Below are positions 18,301 to 30,833 of a stretch of DNA of 64,000 bases, one piece after another. Under the pieces are notes generated by a model. It saw only the letters and a program-made list of their open reading frames with translations. It was not told where the DNA came from and ran no database searches. This DNA is from Siniperca chuatsi. Taxonomy: Eukaryota > Chordata > Actinopteri > Centrarchiformes > Sinipercidae. Position 1 is the first letter of the stretch. Each line of letters opens with the position of its first letter. The stretch spans positions 9,623,501 to 9,687,500 of the forward strand of contig NC_058042.1 of assembly GCF_020085105.1 (NCBI RefSeq). The letters run 5' to 3'. The position numbers were made by a program, and so were the translations under genes.

Positions 18301-21300
18301 ACACACACACAGGCTAGAGGCACAGAACTGCAGTAATATAGAGAGAGCACTTTGGAAAGATCGGTTTTTGACAGCCTAATGATTTTTTGCAGAATTTGGT
18401 CGGATCTGTGGTTATGTATCTATGCAGCCGAATCTCTGATTCTTGTATCAGTTAATCTTTACACTACTACTAAATACTAATTTGTGTCTCTACACGCATC
18501 ACAGCTGGATAACCTACCAGAAAACTCCCCTATCAACATTGTGCAGACACCCATCCCCATTACCACCTCTGTTCCCAAGAGGGCCAAGAGCCAGAGGAAG
18601 AAGGCTCTGGCTGCTGCCTTGGCCACTGCACAGGAGTACTCTGAAATCAGCATGGAGCAGAAGAAATTACAGGTATAAACCTGCACTATGTCTGCAGGTC
18701 ATGTAGGTTAGGTTCAGACTGAACAGTTTTAATGTTATGGCTTGTTAATGCCTTGTTTCATCAATTCTGGTCCTCACCACTGCCTGGCCTATAATTAATA
18801 TTGTGATCTCCAGTTGTATTTGACTAGTTCATTGGTGTGACCTTGTTCTTCCTTCCTTGGCCGGCAGGAGGCATTCACCAAAGCAGCAGGGAAGAAGAGT
18901 AAAACCTCTGTCGAGCTGGACCTGGGAGACATGCTGGCAGCTTTGGAGAAACATCAGCAGGCTATGAAGGCCAGACAACTCACCAATACCAAGCCACTGT
19001 CCTTTACAGGTATTCATAAACTCAGTCAGACATTAACAAGCGGTATAAAAAATTAAACAAACATCTAACAATACAACAGCCCTGCAGTAAATGACAATAT
19101 TGGGTTTAAGTTTAGAATGTCAAATTGATGATTTAACTCAATACTCTTTTTGTGAGGCTATAGTATGTATTGTTGTTAAGCAAATATCATATTAAGTGTC
19201 TTACATTCATTTCATTTAGTTTTCTTATTTGGAATTTAGGACTTTCAACATGCCCCATTGTGTAGAATCTGGCATTTTTGTGCCTTTGTAAATGCCCTTA
19301 TGTTCCCATGAAAACATGTTCAAAACTATAGTGATTGTCAGACTCAGTAAAGATAACACACACTCTAATTTCTCCCTAACTGTGACTGACAGTAGCCTGA
19401 ATCGCTGCCTCCACTGAGTGGCCAGACCATGACCATTGAGTTGACTCAAAACCTCTGACAGTCCCAACACAAACCAAACATTATGAACCTACTGCACACA
19501 TACATGTACACATATTCACCTTCACTCACAACTTTTTTGTCCTTCTCCCCAGTTGGAACAACTACTCCGTTCCACGGTTCAGGCTCGACCAGCGTGCCGT
19601 CCATGTTGAAGGGTCATCAGCAGCCATACTCAGCCCCACATAATTCCCTGGATTCCACTGCACCCGTATCAAGAGAGGGAAGGAGAGAGAGATCCCCAAA
19701 GTAAAACGGCCAACAGCCCTTAAGAAGGTTAATGATTTAAGTTAAAATTGATTATTTAGGAGAGGTGCAGGAAGGTGTTATTTAGCCTACATTCAAATGA
19801 AAAGGAATGGAGATCTTTGAACCTGCAAATCCTTTTAAGTGCCCTTGTTTTTTTCTGTGTTTCAATAGATTATCTTGAAGGAACGTGAAGGGAAGAAAGG
19901 GAAGGCGAGTGTAGAACAAGAGTCTTCAGGCCAGGAGGAGCATGGGGGGGACGGTTTACATTTTACTGATGATCTTCCACGAGAGCCTGCTTCCCAAGAA
20001 GGTGAGGGTAATTCATTATTAAGAAGTGAAAACAATTAAATTGTATCCATATTTTTTTATCCGTGATACATTTTCTAATTTTTATTTCTGGTCTGCTGTT
20101 TGTACCACAGACAATGGGCTGAGTATGCCCAGTGATGCATCCCTTTCCCCGGCCAGTCAGAACTCTCCATATAGCATCACCCCAGTATCCCAGGGTTCTC
20201 CTGCCAGCTCTGGCATTGGGAGTCCCATGGCTTCTAACGCCATCACCAAGATCCACAGCCGACGTTTCAGAGAGTAAGTACGGTCTCTTACCCCACATGG
20301 AGTGAGAAACAGGATGTTGAACAGGGCAGACCTTTTGTAGGAATCCCTGGCATTGGAATGTCTCAAAAATGCACAATGTGGTAACGAAAAATGGTTACCA
20401 AAGCAAATACTTGTCCCACTCAAAAATCAGAGCCTTGGCTGTGAGAAGCCTACTCTGAAAGTTAACGGGTGTTTTTTAAGGGCGGAACTGTACAATAAAG
20501 AATTGTAGAGTATGGCACAGATGTCTAGCACATTGTCCCTTCTCAGCAAAAATGTATGCCAGTAGTCACAAACACAGCTTTGTCCCTCTGTGTCCTCTGC
20601 TGTAGGCCTTTTGTCCCAGCCCACCCTTCTCTAACAGATTTTGCATTTAAATCCTCCAAAAGGCCTCTGTAGCCAAGCTCCTCCTCTCAGCTCTGACCTC
20701 CAGGACACTTATTCCTCAGGCCATACTACGTCGACCTTCCAATAGACTTTTCATCAAACCACAAAGCTAGTAGGAGTGTGCATGCTCTGATCGAATGGCT
20801 CTGCTATCTTCTTAGAGAGGCTACAAGGCTTAACCTGATTCAGAAAAGGAGTCAGATAGCAACAAAGTGTAATAGCATAAGCATAACCAACAAGCAGTTA
20901 AACAAGTTGTCATGAACAGCTGTATAATCTTGGAGAGAGTCATTTTAAGGGGAACAACAAAGACGAAAGCCTTTTAGAGCTTCAACAAACAATTATTTTC
21001 ATCATAGACTGCTCTGATGGTTATTTTTTCAGTTTTCGGTTTCAGTTAAAATGCCCATCACAATTTTCTAAATCCCAAGTTGACATCATCAAATTGCTTG
21101 TTTTGGTGGACCCACTTCAAAACCTAAAGTTATTCAGTAGTTGCATAAGACAAAAAAAGAAGAAAATCATCGCAATTTAGAGGCTGCAACCAGAGAATTT
21201 AGTATTTTGCTTGAAAAATTGCTTTCACGATTAATCAAGTATCAAAATTGTGCATTTTCTTTGTCTGTCAGTTGACTAATCGATTAAACTAATCATTCAA

Positions 21301-23986
21301 GTTATAAAGCCTTTAACCATTCGTAGCATTATTTGTGCTCGTTAACATTAATGGCAAGCGTCATTGTTAGCTTGGTAGCCACCTAAAAGATGAACATTTG
21401 TAACCTCCATAATTTTTTTTCTGCAGGTACTGTAACCAAGTGCTGAGTAAGGAGATCGACGAGAGTGTGACTCTGCTGTTACAGGAACTGGTTCGCTTCC
21501 AGGAGCGGGTCTACCAGAAGGATCCTACCAAGGCTAAATCCAAACGCCGCCTGGTCATGGGTCTCAGGGAGGTCACCAAGCACATGAAGTTGCATAAGAT
21601 TAAGTGTGTCATCATCTCTCCCAACTGTGAGAAGATCCAGGCCAAAGGTGAAGAATATTGCAATACCATCTTCAGCATCAGTCCACATTTGATCAAATTG
21701 TCTGACCCTCTGACCTGTAAACATGTTTAAAGCAGCTATAATTGCTATTTTTATAACAATGTATCAAATGACAATGTGAAAACAATGTGAAAGGGAGAGA
21801 AAAACAAAGCTAAAAGAGAGTAAACATTGGACTTACATTCGCCAGGTGGCCAGAAATACCATTCCAAATGAATAATAATGTTCTTCTGTAAGTGCTGGAT
21901 GTGTAAATAAACTGTTTGCTAACAAGTTTGCCATGTCAACTTTTAAAGATGATGTGTCAATGTTGTGCCCACAAATTATTTCCGCTGCCCTCAAGTGGCC
22001 AAAAAAAATCAGTTATTGCACGTTTAAAATTTCTAAAAAAAAAGACAAATTAATGATAAACACTCAGCGAAGGGCATACACTGCGTATACTGCGAGTTGT
22101 GTCCCAAGCCAAACTTAGACATTACCAAAACAGCAGGCTGTTTCACTCTTATGTTCAAGTTATTAGCTGATATTTTCTTTTCTTTTTATTCATCTATTTA
22201 CATTTTTGTACATTTGAGTCACTAATTGTTTACTGTGTTGCAGGTGGTTTGGATGAAGCTTTATACAATGTAATTGCCATGGCAAGGGAGCAGGAGATCC
22301 CGTTTGTGTTTGCCTTGGGCAGAAAAGCCCTTGGACGATGCGTCAACAAACTAGTGCCTGTTAGTGTGGTTGGCATTTTCAACTATTCTGGAGCTGAGGT
22401 AAGGCACTCCCATTCACTAAAACCCTTTGATTGTAATACATTGCTGTTAATACTGTATTATCTATCCATCCAATCTATCTATCTTAATGTCAGATCAATG
22501 AATGAACAAATAAAATATAAACAGTAGGTCAGTAGTCAATATAGAGCAGTAGAGACACATAGGAAACAACTTGGAAACACAGTATCATCTCTAAGCATCT
22601 CATGTTTTGTTTTTGTTGCCTCTTACTGACTTGGTTAAATCCACCATCTACCTTCTTCAGGGTCTCTTCAACCGTTTAGTGTCTTTGACAGAAGAGGCTA
22701 GGAAGGCCTACAAGGACATGGTGTCAGCCCTGGAGCAGGAGCAGGCTGAGGAGGCTCTGAAAAATGACAAGAAAGTCCCGCACCACATGGGGCATTCCCG
22801 CAACCACTCTGCTGCTTCTGCTATCTCCTTTTGCTCCATCTTCTCTGAGCCTATCTCAGAGGTCAATGAAAAGGAGTATGGTAAGTTCTCTCATTTCTGG
22901 CTCTCTGCTGGGTATCTTTGTCATAGTTTTTTATGGTTATCTGTAATCAGTGGTGGAAGTAGTATTCAGATCCTTTACTTAAGTTAAAGTACCAGTTATT
23001 GTTAACTCTGTGAACCCCAAGCAGTTTCTAGGTGTTTTTTGCTCAGGTCACATTTTTACTCACTCAAGATTATTTTATGTTTTTGTTTTTTTTATATAAA
23101 ATCTTTATCTGAAAAGTAACTGGTAACTATAGCTGTCAGATAAATGTAGTGGGGTAAAAAGTACAATATTTATCTCAGAAATGTAGTACTAGTGGAGTAG
23201 GAGTAGAAGTATAATCGCATAAAATGGAAACATTCAAGTAAAGTGTAAGTTCTTCAAAACTGCACTGAAATACAGTATTTGAGTAAATGTACGTAGTTAC
23301 TTTCCTCCACTCTCTGTAATGTTGCTGAGATAAGAAAATGGAGCATAAGACAAATATTAATTCCTTCAGAGACCAACTGGAGGAGTATGGTGGAGACTTC
23401 AGATGCCCTAGAGCCTGTAGAGGCTGAGCCGAGTCGCCCTGCACCTCCCACAGCTGCCCAGAGAGACAGTGAGGCCCTGGCAGCCACCCCCAACGCCGCC
23501 CCGCCTGGCTCCTCTGCTCCGCAGCCCAGGGCAGGGCCTCTGACACAGGGTACCGGTGAGAGAGACGAGGTCCGTGTTGACGACCGGCTGGAGCTGGCCT
23601 CTCAGCAGAGCACAGAGACTGGCTCATTGGATGGGAGCTGCAGGGGCCCTCTGAACTCCTCCATCACCTCCACCACTTCCACCCTGGTCCCCGGGATGTT
23701 GGAAGAGGCAGAGGAGGAAGACGAGGAGGAGGAGGACTACACTCCTGAACCTATTTCTGTGGAGGTGCCCACCCTCAGCAGCCGCATCGAATCTTGGGTG
23801 TCTAAGACCCTGGAAAACCTGCAGTTGGGAAAGAGCCAGGAAAGTACGGAAGAGGAGGAGGAAGAGGAAGACGAAGAAGAGGAGAGAGGGCAGAGTGAGG
23901 ACGAGGAGGACCTCGATTCAGAGGACATCACAGAGACGACGAAGGAGGGCAAAGAGCAAGTGGAGGCTAAGAAGGTCACCGGTTGA
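9324..23986 (+). CDS. secisbp2l: SECIS-binding protein 2-like, with a one-base frameshift
   Basis: Paralogue of SBP2, which binds SECIS elements in selenoprotein mRNAs. Eighteen coding exons: 9324-9344, 13367-13581, 14792-15119, 15243-15381, 16068-16291, 16746-16770, 16919-17031, 17419-17529, 17659-17769, 18505-18672, 18868-19009, 19553-19727, 19869-20001, 20111-20273, 21427-21647, 22244-22398, 22661-22880 and 23370-23986. They total 3281 nt, one short of 1094 codons: exon 12 changes frame near 19671. If repaired, the product would be about 1093 aa. Landmarks include SAEVEPFIPQKK at the N terminus, a Gly tract at residues 39-55, the IILKE SECIS-interaction motif at about 592-596, an L7Ae-type RNA-binding domain at about 730-835 (LVMGLREVTKHM, VFALGRKALGR), and a C-terminal Glu-rich tail. 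Other SBP2-family features support the L-type paralogue: EISMEQKKLQ and TNWRSMVETSD are close to human SECISBP2L. Confidence 0.95.
9345..13366 (+). other. secisbp2l intron 1
   Basis: A 4.0-kb first intron with no coding content recognised. The first 600 bases hold further GTTAGC/GCTAAC hexamers (for example 9635-9662 and 9810-9835). A large fold-back inverted repeat lies at 11566-11711. The rest looks unique. Confidence 0.6.
11566..11711. repeat. Fold-back inverted repeat, 71-bp arms
   Basis: The left arm (11566-11636) and the reverse complement of the right arm (11641-11711) agree at all but about 7-8 positions, and the spacer is only a few bases. The arms open with AGAAAAGGTTTCAATCGTAG and contain GTCATCTGGACACTGTT. 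In secisbp2l pre-mRNA this would form a hairpin of about 65-70 base pairs. It is probably a fold-back or MITE-type repeat. Confidence 0.9.
13453..13512 (+). repeat. GGA/GGT repeat encoding polyglycine in secisbp2l exon 2
   Basis: Degenerate GGN codons encode ten glycines, one isoleucine and six more glycines, between the conserved N-terminal motif and VETTPIPSYLITCYPF. The human protein, as I recall it, has no such run. Mixed third bases suggest an established tract and not a fresh slippage product. Confidence 0.9.
16746..16770 (+). other. secisbp2l: secisbp2l 25-nt microexon
   Basis: The exon is flanked by TATAG and GTAAGT and is phase-compatible with its neighbours (it ends with one base of the next codon). 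It encodes GVEAGVMT, which aligns with the VESSMCAG-like region of the mammalian protein. The next exon has tandem acceptors TAG and CAG (16913-16918). Confidence 0.8.
18285..18312. repeat. CA microsatellite in secisbp2l intron 9
   Basis: An uninterrupted CA run of about 13 units in the intron between exons 9 and 10. Confidence 0.95.
19671..19671 (+). other. secisbp2l: Frameshift position in secisbp2l exon 12
   Basis: Upstream of this point the frame reading HNSLDSTAPVS aligns with the family; downstream the frame reading KRGKEREIPKVKRPTALKK aligns. The two differ by one base around ATCAAGAG. An A appears to be missing (TCAAAG expected, TCAAG found). The unshifted frame runs to TAA at 19702-19704. 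Upstream, the second frame is closed by a TAA near 19650, so no single frame explains the exon, and no intron can fit in between. Confidence 0.9.
20274..21426 (+). other. secisbp2l intron 14
   Basis: A 1.15-kb intron. A dispersed repeat of the GATTAATCGATTA family occupies 20978-21295. The stretch between 20280 and 20970 shows nothing recognisable. Confidence 0.6.
20978..21295 (+). repeat. GATTAATC-family dispersed repeat, copy 1
   Basis: The hallmarks are CAACAAACAATTATTTTCAT at one end, GCATTTTGCTTGAAAAATTG-like sequence in the interior and ACTAATCGATTAAACTAATC at the other end. The same blocks recur at 26303, 36546, 44027 and 61393 in the opposite orientation. It is a family of short AT-rich elements about 300-400 bp long. 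Confidence 0.7.
22948..23316 (-). repeat. CAGTGGTGGAA-family element, copy 3
   Basis: Begins CAGTGGTGGAAGTAGTATTC, continues GATCCTTTACTTAAG, and ends GTAGTTACTTTCCTCCACTC. Both inverted ends are present, so this copy is close to full length. It lies in secisbp2l intron 17, ending about 50 bases before the last coding exon. Confidence 0.8.
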
Positions 23987-25700
23987 TATCACCTCTCTTC
24001 CTCTATTCTTACATACATTCATTCCCTCTGTCACACTCACACATCCCTCTTCACAGCAGCCAGCAGCTTTTCTCCTCTGTTTCGAACCCCTGACACCAGA
24101 TATAATCTCAGGTATCCAACCAACTGACCAACACACACCATTAACACAATACACAGACCAACTTACAAACACACAGGGTCACAGACCAAATGACGACTAA
24201 CACAGTTTGAGGGATAGTAATTGACACCAACACTTCTTAAAAAAAAAAAAAAAAAAAAAAAAAACCCTACTCATCTTGTAATCTAAAATGATGCCCTCCC
24301 TTCTTCTGCCCATAACCTGCTACACTTGAATTCAGAGGGATTTTTTTTTTGATTTTCCTCCTCCGAAGCTGAACTCTTTCAGAGTCAGGGACATTCCTTG
24401 GGAGCAAGTGATGAGCTCTAAAAAATGAACTGCTGTCTGTAGCTCACAGAAGGAAGGTTGGAACCTTTCAGCTCCCATCTGACATTATACAGAGCTCAGA
24501 AGGTTTACAGCTCTGGAAGTATTTGTGTGCTTGTGTGTGTGTTTTATAGACACATTGTTTGCATTGATTTTGCTGTGTTCATTAGCTTTATCTTTGTAAA
24601 TAATGTGTGTTTTTTTGTTTTTGTTTTTTTTTTCACCTGACTGCTCCATGAGGGAAGGAGAGACATGCATTTCTTAATTACTGCTTGGTTGATAATTAGC
24701 TTTCCTCACAAAATATTAGTGTCAGGGGTTCTGTCTTTCTACCAAAACCACTCCCACCCATCAGTCATCAGAGAGTGTTTTTTAAATGTTCAAATAATAA
24801 GTGGCCCATTCTGTATTCAGATGATTCAAACAACTTAACTTCTAAGAAGCAAAACAAGCTTTGTGTATATAACCTTGTCTATGTGGTTCTACTACAGTAT
24901 ATACTGGTTTGTCATATTGATCTTGCCTAGTGTGAAACTATGTTGGGTTGTTTTCCTCTGACTGGAATTGTCTTGAGTTCCCAAATGCTGTCTGTGTTTC
25001 ATAAAAAAGTGTTCCTGTTTTGTTCTCTCTGGTGGTGTTTGTTCTCTGATGGGGGCTCTCAAGCTGTCTTTTACTTGGTAATGACCTAACACCATTTTTA
25101 GAAGCCTGTTTATCAAATTTATCATCAACATTAAGATCTTTTTAAGTCCTTCCATCCAGAAAGACATTTTCGAAGTGTTACAGAACTTGGTAATAAAGTT
25201 ACTCACTAGATAGGAAAGCACTTAGGCCTGTCTATGTAGTTCACAACATTATCAAAGAATCGGGGTACTAGAAAGGTGCACTAAGTCATTGTTTTTCCCA
25301 GTGTTGACTCTATTTCCTGTTTAAAAAGATGCGACTTAAATCAAATTAACCAATATGACAAGCAGGTGTTTACTGGTATTCATGAAGTTTAACAATGCCC
25401 AAGTTGACAAAAATCAAATACGGTTGCTTATAACTGAAATTAATCCTTGTAGAGCTCTTCTAGATTTTATAGACAGAATTTGTGGACGCCCAGCTACAAC
25501 CACTAATCCAAAGTCAGTTCACCACAGCAGACAAGCTCCCTCATTGGGGAAAAGTCACCACAGGAGGTCAAACAAGTCTTCACAAAGTCATGCACATACA
25601 AATGATAAACCCTTGTAAATACAAGTGTACAAAAGAGATTTTGATTTTGCATTGTATTAAAATAAAAAATACAATCATCCTGTTCTTAAAGCCATTTGAT
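23987..25700 (+). terminator. secisbp2l: secisbp2l 3' UTR with candidate poly(A) signals
   Basis: Noncoding sequence after the TGA. It holds a run of 26 A at 24239-24264. AATAAA hexamers occur at 25192-25197 and 25661-25666, either of which would give a 3' UTR of 1.2-1.7 kb. Which one is used cannot be decided from sequence. Confidence 0.45.
24239..24264. repeat. Poly-A run in secisbp2l 3' UTR
   Basis: Twenty-six consecutive A within the transcribed 3' region. It could cause internal oligo-dT priming in cDNA libraries. Confidence 0.9.
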
Positions 25701-26302
25701 AGTTTTAACATTTTAACAGTTGGAATCCAATTTGATAATGATTTTTGGTAGTGAATCATAGTGAGATTTCAGCCAGTTGATGATGCGGTGTGTAAATGCA
25801 GTATGTCGGGCTGTATGCAATGTGAAGCCCTAAGATGGGAGATGACTGTGTACTGAATATCATACTTGGGATTATGAAAGTATTTCTAGTTTGATAAAAG
25901 GTATGCTGTGTGTAGGCTTTATGTTGCTATGATGTCCATCAAAGTGTTTGAAGTATTTTAATTGACAGCAAGTGTGTCTTTTGCACTATGTAAATACGTA
26001 CTGATAAAGGTCTTGTAACTAATGTGAACAAAGAAAACAAAACAAAAAAACGGTTAAATGAAGTCCTTTTTTCAGCGTGTTCCTCATCTTTATATGGATA
26101 TTTAAGACCGTCTCCTTCAGACTGTACATCACTAGCAACATTGTTTGAGGCTGTTTCTCATAATCCTGTTATCACTCTTAACCTGTATGGACTGATGATT
26201 AACATCATTAAAATGTTGTTTATGTAAATCATTTGATTGATGCCTGATCTTCTATCCACTGTTGGCTATTTCATCAGCATGTACACAATTAGATTGCAGT
26301 GG

Positions 26303-26620
26303 AGCTGAAACAGTTAAAAAGAAAACTAATCAGCAAGTTTGATTGATCATTTCAGTCACTTTTTAAGCAAAAATGCCACATTGTCTGTTTCCAGGTCCTG
26401 AAATGTGAGGATTTGATGCTTTTCTTTGTCGTATATGATAGTAACAGTTGGTTGGATAAAACAAGCTATTTGAATAAGTTATGTTGGGCTCTGAGAAAAT
26501 GTAACAGGCATTTTTTGCTATTATCCAATATTTCATAGACAAAATGATGCCTCGATTAATTGAGAAAATAGTCGTCAGATTGATCAGTAATTAAAATAAT
26601 TGTTAGTTGCAAGCCTAGAT
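26303..26620 (-). repeat. GATTAATC-family dispersed repeat, copy 2
   Basis: Reads GAGCTGAAACAGTTAAAAAG at the start, AAGCAAAAATGCCA and ATTTGATGCTTTTCTTTGTC in the middle, and ATTGTTAGTTGCAAGCCTAG at the end, i.e. the reverse orientation of copy 1. Confidence 0.7.
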
Positions 26621-27262
26621 TGCAGTTTTAGTGAACGACCACTGGGGAGGGACAAAGCTCTGCTGTACACTATTTTCTGCACTCAGAGTTGAAGACTTAT
26701 TATTGTTACAGCCAGCTTATTTACATACAGTCTGCAGTTGGCAAGTTAACTGTAATTAAGTTATTTGTTTTGAAGAATAATCCTGAAGTCAGAAATAGTC
26801 CTTTACTATTAAATTTACCCTGTAATTCCAGTCCTAAATATGGAAGTACTGCCTGCTTTTTGCTGTTATTAGATAATAATCTTTTAAACAGGAATAAGTA
26901 CAGTATGCAAAACAGTATTTAGTCACCGCCTGGTATATTGTTCTGATTGGAATCAAACAGAAATGCAAATGTTTCAGTTAAATTCCCTTCCTCTTGTGTG
27001 TTCATCCAGGTCATTCAAATATTGCATGCATTAGGTACACTATGGAATGTCTTTTATTGTGTAAATCAAGTCAATCTGAGCTATTTCTACAATTAGTACA
27101 GATGTTAAACCCTCATTTTCTGAAATTAAGAGAAAGCAGGAAAGGGTGGAAAGCCAAGCTAATAATGTCTTAATTCACTTTAACAGCATCTCTGAGGTGC
27201 AACTGATGTTAGAAGAGAGGAATAGAGCACTCATGTACTGTATTGGCTCTGCTTCAGTGTAT

Positions 27263-27264
<2 letters not shown>

Positions 27265-27301
<37 letters not shown>
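27265..27301. repeat. TG microsatellite upstream of shc4
   Basis: A pure TG run of about 18 units, roughly 150 bases upstream of the putative first shc4 exon. Confidence 0.95.
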
Positions 27302-27302
<1 letters not shown>

Positions 27303-27399
27303 AGCATGAGTCACCCTACCCGCCTGTGATTGGATGGTAGTTTATGGGTGAGGGAGGGGGGAGAGAGCCTTAGGGGCCGTCTGTCAATCTCTCCTCCAC

Positions 27400-27677
27400 T
27401 CCATTCACACATTCATCTGCATGCACCGTCATAGAGAGACAGAGGAAGTGAGCGAGAGCCTCTCATTCATAAAAAAAAGAGAAAGTTCATTCATAAAAGC
27501 TGCTGTGACTCAAAGAAAAGACAGGAGAGGAAAGTTGATGTGGAGGTGAAGCAGAGCTGGAAGCCTAGCAACTGACTGAGAAAGTGTATGGGTCAGTAGG
27601 ATGGGACTGTACTCAGCATGACTAGAGCGGAGCAGACTGGACTTTAGACTCCACAGGACATCCCCAGTCCCGCACTG
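27400..27677 (+). other. shc4: Putative 5' noncoding exon of shc4
   Basis: The coding exon begins after an acceptor (CTTCTACAG, 28051-28059) only two bases before the ATG, so an upstream exon is required. A strong donor, CACTG|GTGAGT at 27677/27678, is the best partner. In the frame leading to the ATG this exon has a TAG about 50 bases before the donor and no later ATG, so translation should start at 28062. The 5' limit is a guess. Confidence 0.5.
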
Positions 27678-28061
27678 GTGAGTTGAATCCACTGTAATGT
27701 ACAGCAGGATTCCCCGCTAAGATAATTTCCCGAAGATCACCTGATTAGCAATTCAACCACAATTATCAACTTAATGCATTTCATGCCTCTCCTTTTTTCT
27801 GCTATCTCTAGTTAAATCTGCTTTATCAAGTCAAACCTCTGTGTGTAATAACTGATCGTTCATGGCAGGTTTGTCTTTTTTACTTTGTCCCAGCACTCTC
27901 TTTTGTCCAGTTCCCTGATTATGAGAGAGCAAACCTTACTCAGTCTCAAATCACAGACAGGACTCTTACCAGGTAGCTCAGCACTTTTTTCATTACAGAC
28001 ATGATCAGTATAATGAAAATCACTGTACTGAATATCTGATGTAACACTTTCTTCTACAGGC

Positions 28062-29028
28062 ATGCTGAAGCGCACCAAATACAGTCGTCTGCGCAACGAT
28101 TCACTGACGTCTCTGGAGGATCGGCCCCAAATAATGCTGCCCCTGAAGACGGACCTTTGCTTAGACTCAGATTTTGCCCAGCTGGATCCCGGGACCCCTA
28201 CACACCACGGGCCGTCCACCCTGAGGGACTTCATCCCCCGCGTGGCCAACATTCGATTGCAAAGTCCTATCTTCCTGCAGGGCCTGAGGGGACAGACGAA
28301 CACAGCTGGGGACAGAACCATTGATGGACACACTGACAGACCCTTGTCCAGAAAAGCGTGGGGCTCTGGGCCTAATCAAAGATTTTGTAGTCAGCCCTCC
28401 CTCAATTTGCCCCTATCCACGGGCGAAAACCTAACTCTCTCGGCTCTGCACTGCACAAAAAGACCCATCACCCTGCATCGGATGGCCAGCCTCCCCTGGA
28501 CCCCCAGCTGTCCTCCTTGCTCGCATCACACAGATGGTCTGTGCTGCCTGAAGACTTCCTCTGCAGTAGATGACTGTACAGTGGTGCGGACAGCAAACAG
28601 AGCGGTTCACCATCACATCAAGGTACCTATCACCACACATGTTAACTAATAACAATTCAAAGAGTATGTGTAAGGTTTCTTGCAAGACTAATCTTCATGT
28701 TTTTCACTTTGACAATTTGCCTAAAATTTTGAATGCGTTATTACTAAAATATTGATTGTGTGTCAGTGTAAACCTTCTTCACTTGCAAGAAAGTGCAGCT
28801 AAACTCATATCCAGGGTCCCAGCAGAGAGTTGAGGTACACAGTTTAATTCCTACCAGTGCCAACACAAACACATATATGTGAATAGTGGACTCGCACACA
28901 CATAGACACACTCTGTCTCCCTGTGCTCTATCCACACCATCACACTCACTTTCGTACATTCACCCCCTCCCTCTCAGATAGAGCTTCCTGTGTAGGCAGT
29001 AGTGACTCATCCTGGCTCTCTGCTCTGC

Positions 29029-29075
<47 letters not shown>

Positions 29076-30802
29076 TGCGTGCATGCGTGCATGCGTGCGT
29101 GAGTAAGTGAATGAATGCATGTGTGTGAATGTATCCGGTATCAGCAGAGCCCATGCTGTCCTAGAACCGGAGGTGTGTCCGCATGGGTGATTAGGAGCAG
29201 GGCCTGTGAGCTGACCACTGATGGAAATGAGAACGGACTGTCTGATTGTCCTCTATAAACAAGCACACACACATACATAACACTCCCGCCTACTCACCCC
29301 ACCCACACATTTACACACACACACATACTGATTTAAGTCTGGCCCCCTCAATGGACTTACTCATCCTGCCTCCAGCCTATAGGGTCTGCTCTGCCGTAGC
29401 TCATGACCAATAGAAGTCAGAGTGGTAGAAGTGTATCCGAGCACATGGCCTAAATGTTGTCTGGTTGCATTAACTGCTCCTCCATCCTCTTCACATCTTT
29501 ACAATCAAATACATGTCAAGATGTCCAAAATTATTTCTAGTGCAGGAGTTGCATGTCAGATAACTACGGACAGGCTATTCCACAGTTTTGGTCCATAAGC
29601 ACAACTGTACGTATATTTAAAGCCAGCAGTTATGAGTGTAAAAGGAGAGTCAGTCACAAATGTGCAAAGGTGCTAAAACCATTTTAAAAAATTTTAAATC
29701 AATTCTAAAAGTCACAGGGAGAAACTATAGTTGTGATGTGTTCTTTTTAGCCATGCTAGTGGCATGCCTCAAAGGATGGCAATGTTAGTCAGTCAGTCGG
29801 TCATTCCACCACTTTGGTCCAGACTGAAATATCTCAACAGTTATTGGATGGATTAGCATGACATTTTTTTTTACAGATATTCATGGTCACTAGAGAATGA
29901 AGCCTCCTGACGTGATCACCTGATTTTTCTTCTAGAACCACCAGCAGGTCAAAGTTTTGTTATCTTTGAAATATCTCAACATCTACTTAAAGGATTGGCA
30001 CCAAATCTTTTTACAGACATTCATGGTTTCCCAGACGATGAATTCTACTGGCTTTGTTGATCCCCTGACTTTTCATCTAGCGCCATCATGAGGTTTTGTG
30101 TGAAAGGTCTCATCAACTATTGTATGGATTACCATGAAATTTGGTAGACATTCATGTTCACCTCAGGATAAATTGTGACAATTTTGGTGATCCCTTAATT
30201 TTTCATCTAGCGCCATCATCAATTTGTCCAATACTCTGATTTATGACTAAATACCTGAAAAACTAATGACATTCAGTCTCAGCTGTAGTTGTAGTTTCGT
30301 TCTAATTAGCAAGTGATAGCATGCTAAAATGCTAAGAAGAGAGAAAATAAAAGCATGACTGAAATGTGTAATGTCAGAAACGATATGGTTTGACTATTTC
30401 TTAAGTGGGAAAATGCAGTCTAAGTGATCCCTAATCTTTTTGTCACAGATTGAACCTGTTTCCAAGTCCACTTAAACACTTTCTTTGAACCTGCACCAGT
30501 ATTTATAATGCTTCTTAAGCAGTCTGTTAATCAAGTTAGATTGTTTAGATCATCAGGCAATACAGATATAGAATTGGCTGTCATCTCGCAACCTGTCCGA
30601 TTTATCTTTCAATTGAGGAGAAATGGGACAGAAACATTGCCTACATCAGCACTCTGTCTGTGTTATTTTACTCAGTGAGTAACTGGTGTTTTGTTGTGTT
30701 TTCCTAGTACATGGGTAGTGTGGAGGTGACCCAGTCCATGAGAACCCTCGACTTTGATACGAGAATGCAAGTCACACGGTAGGAGGTCCTCCCACTATCA
30801 TC

Positions 30803-30833
<31 letters not shown>

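Larger units (their letters stand above)
25700..27400. other. Intergenic region between secisbp2l and shc4
   Basis: No coding exon recognised. It contains a GATTAATC-family repeat (26303-26620) and a TG microsatellite (about 27265-27301) just upstream of the shc4 first exon. Confidence 0.6.
28623..30707 (+). other. shc4 intron after the CH2 exon
   Basis: A 2.1-kb intron. It holds a TG microsatellite (29033-29072) that runs into GCGTGCATGC units, and a dispersed repeat at about 29786-30345. Nothing coding was seen. Confidence 0.65.

Noticed and set aside
24239-24264. Poly-A run as the tail of a retroposed element
   Set aside because: No element body or target duplication is visible upstream; it lies inside the secisbp2l 3' UTR.
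28960-29154. His/Thr-rich minus-strand reading frame, and similar ones at other TG runs
   Set aside because: Direct translations of CA/TG microsatellites.
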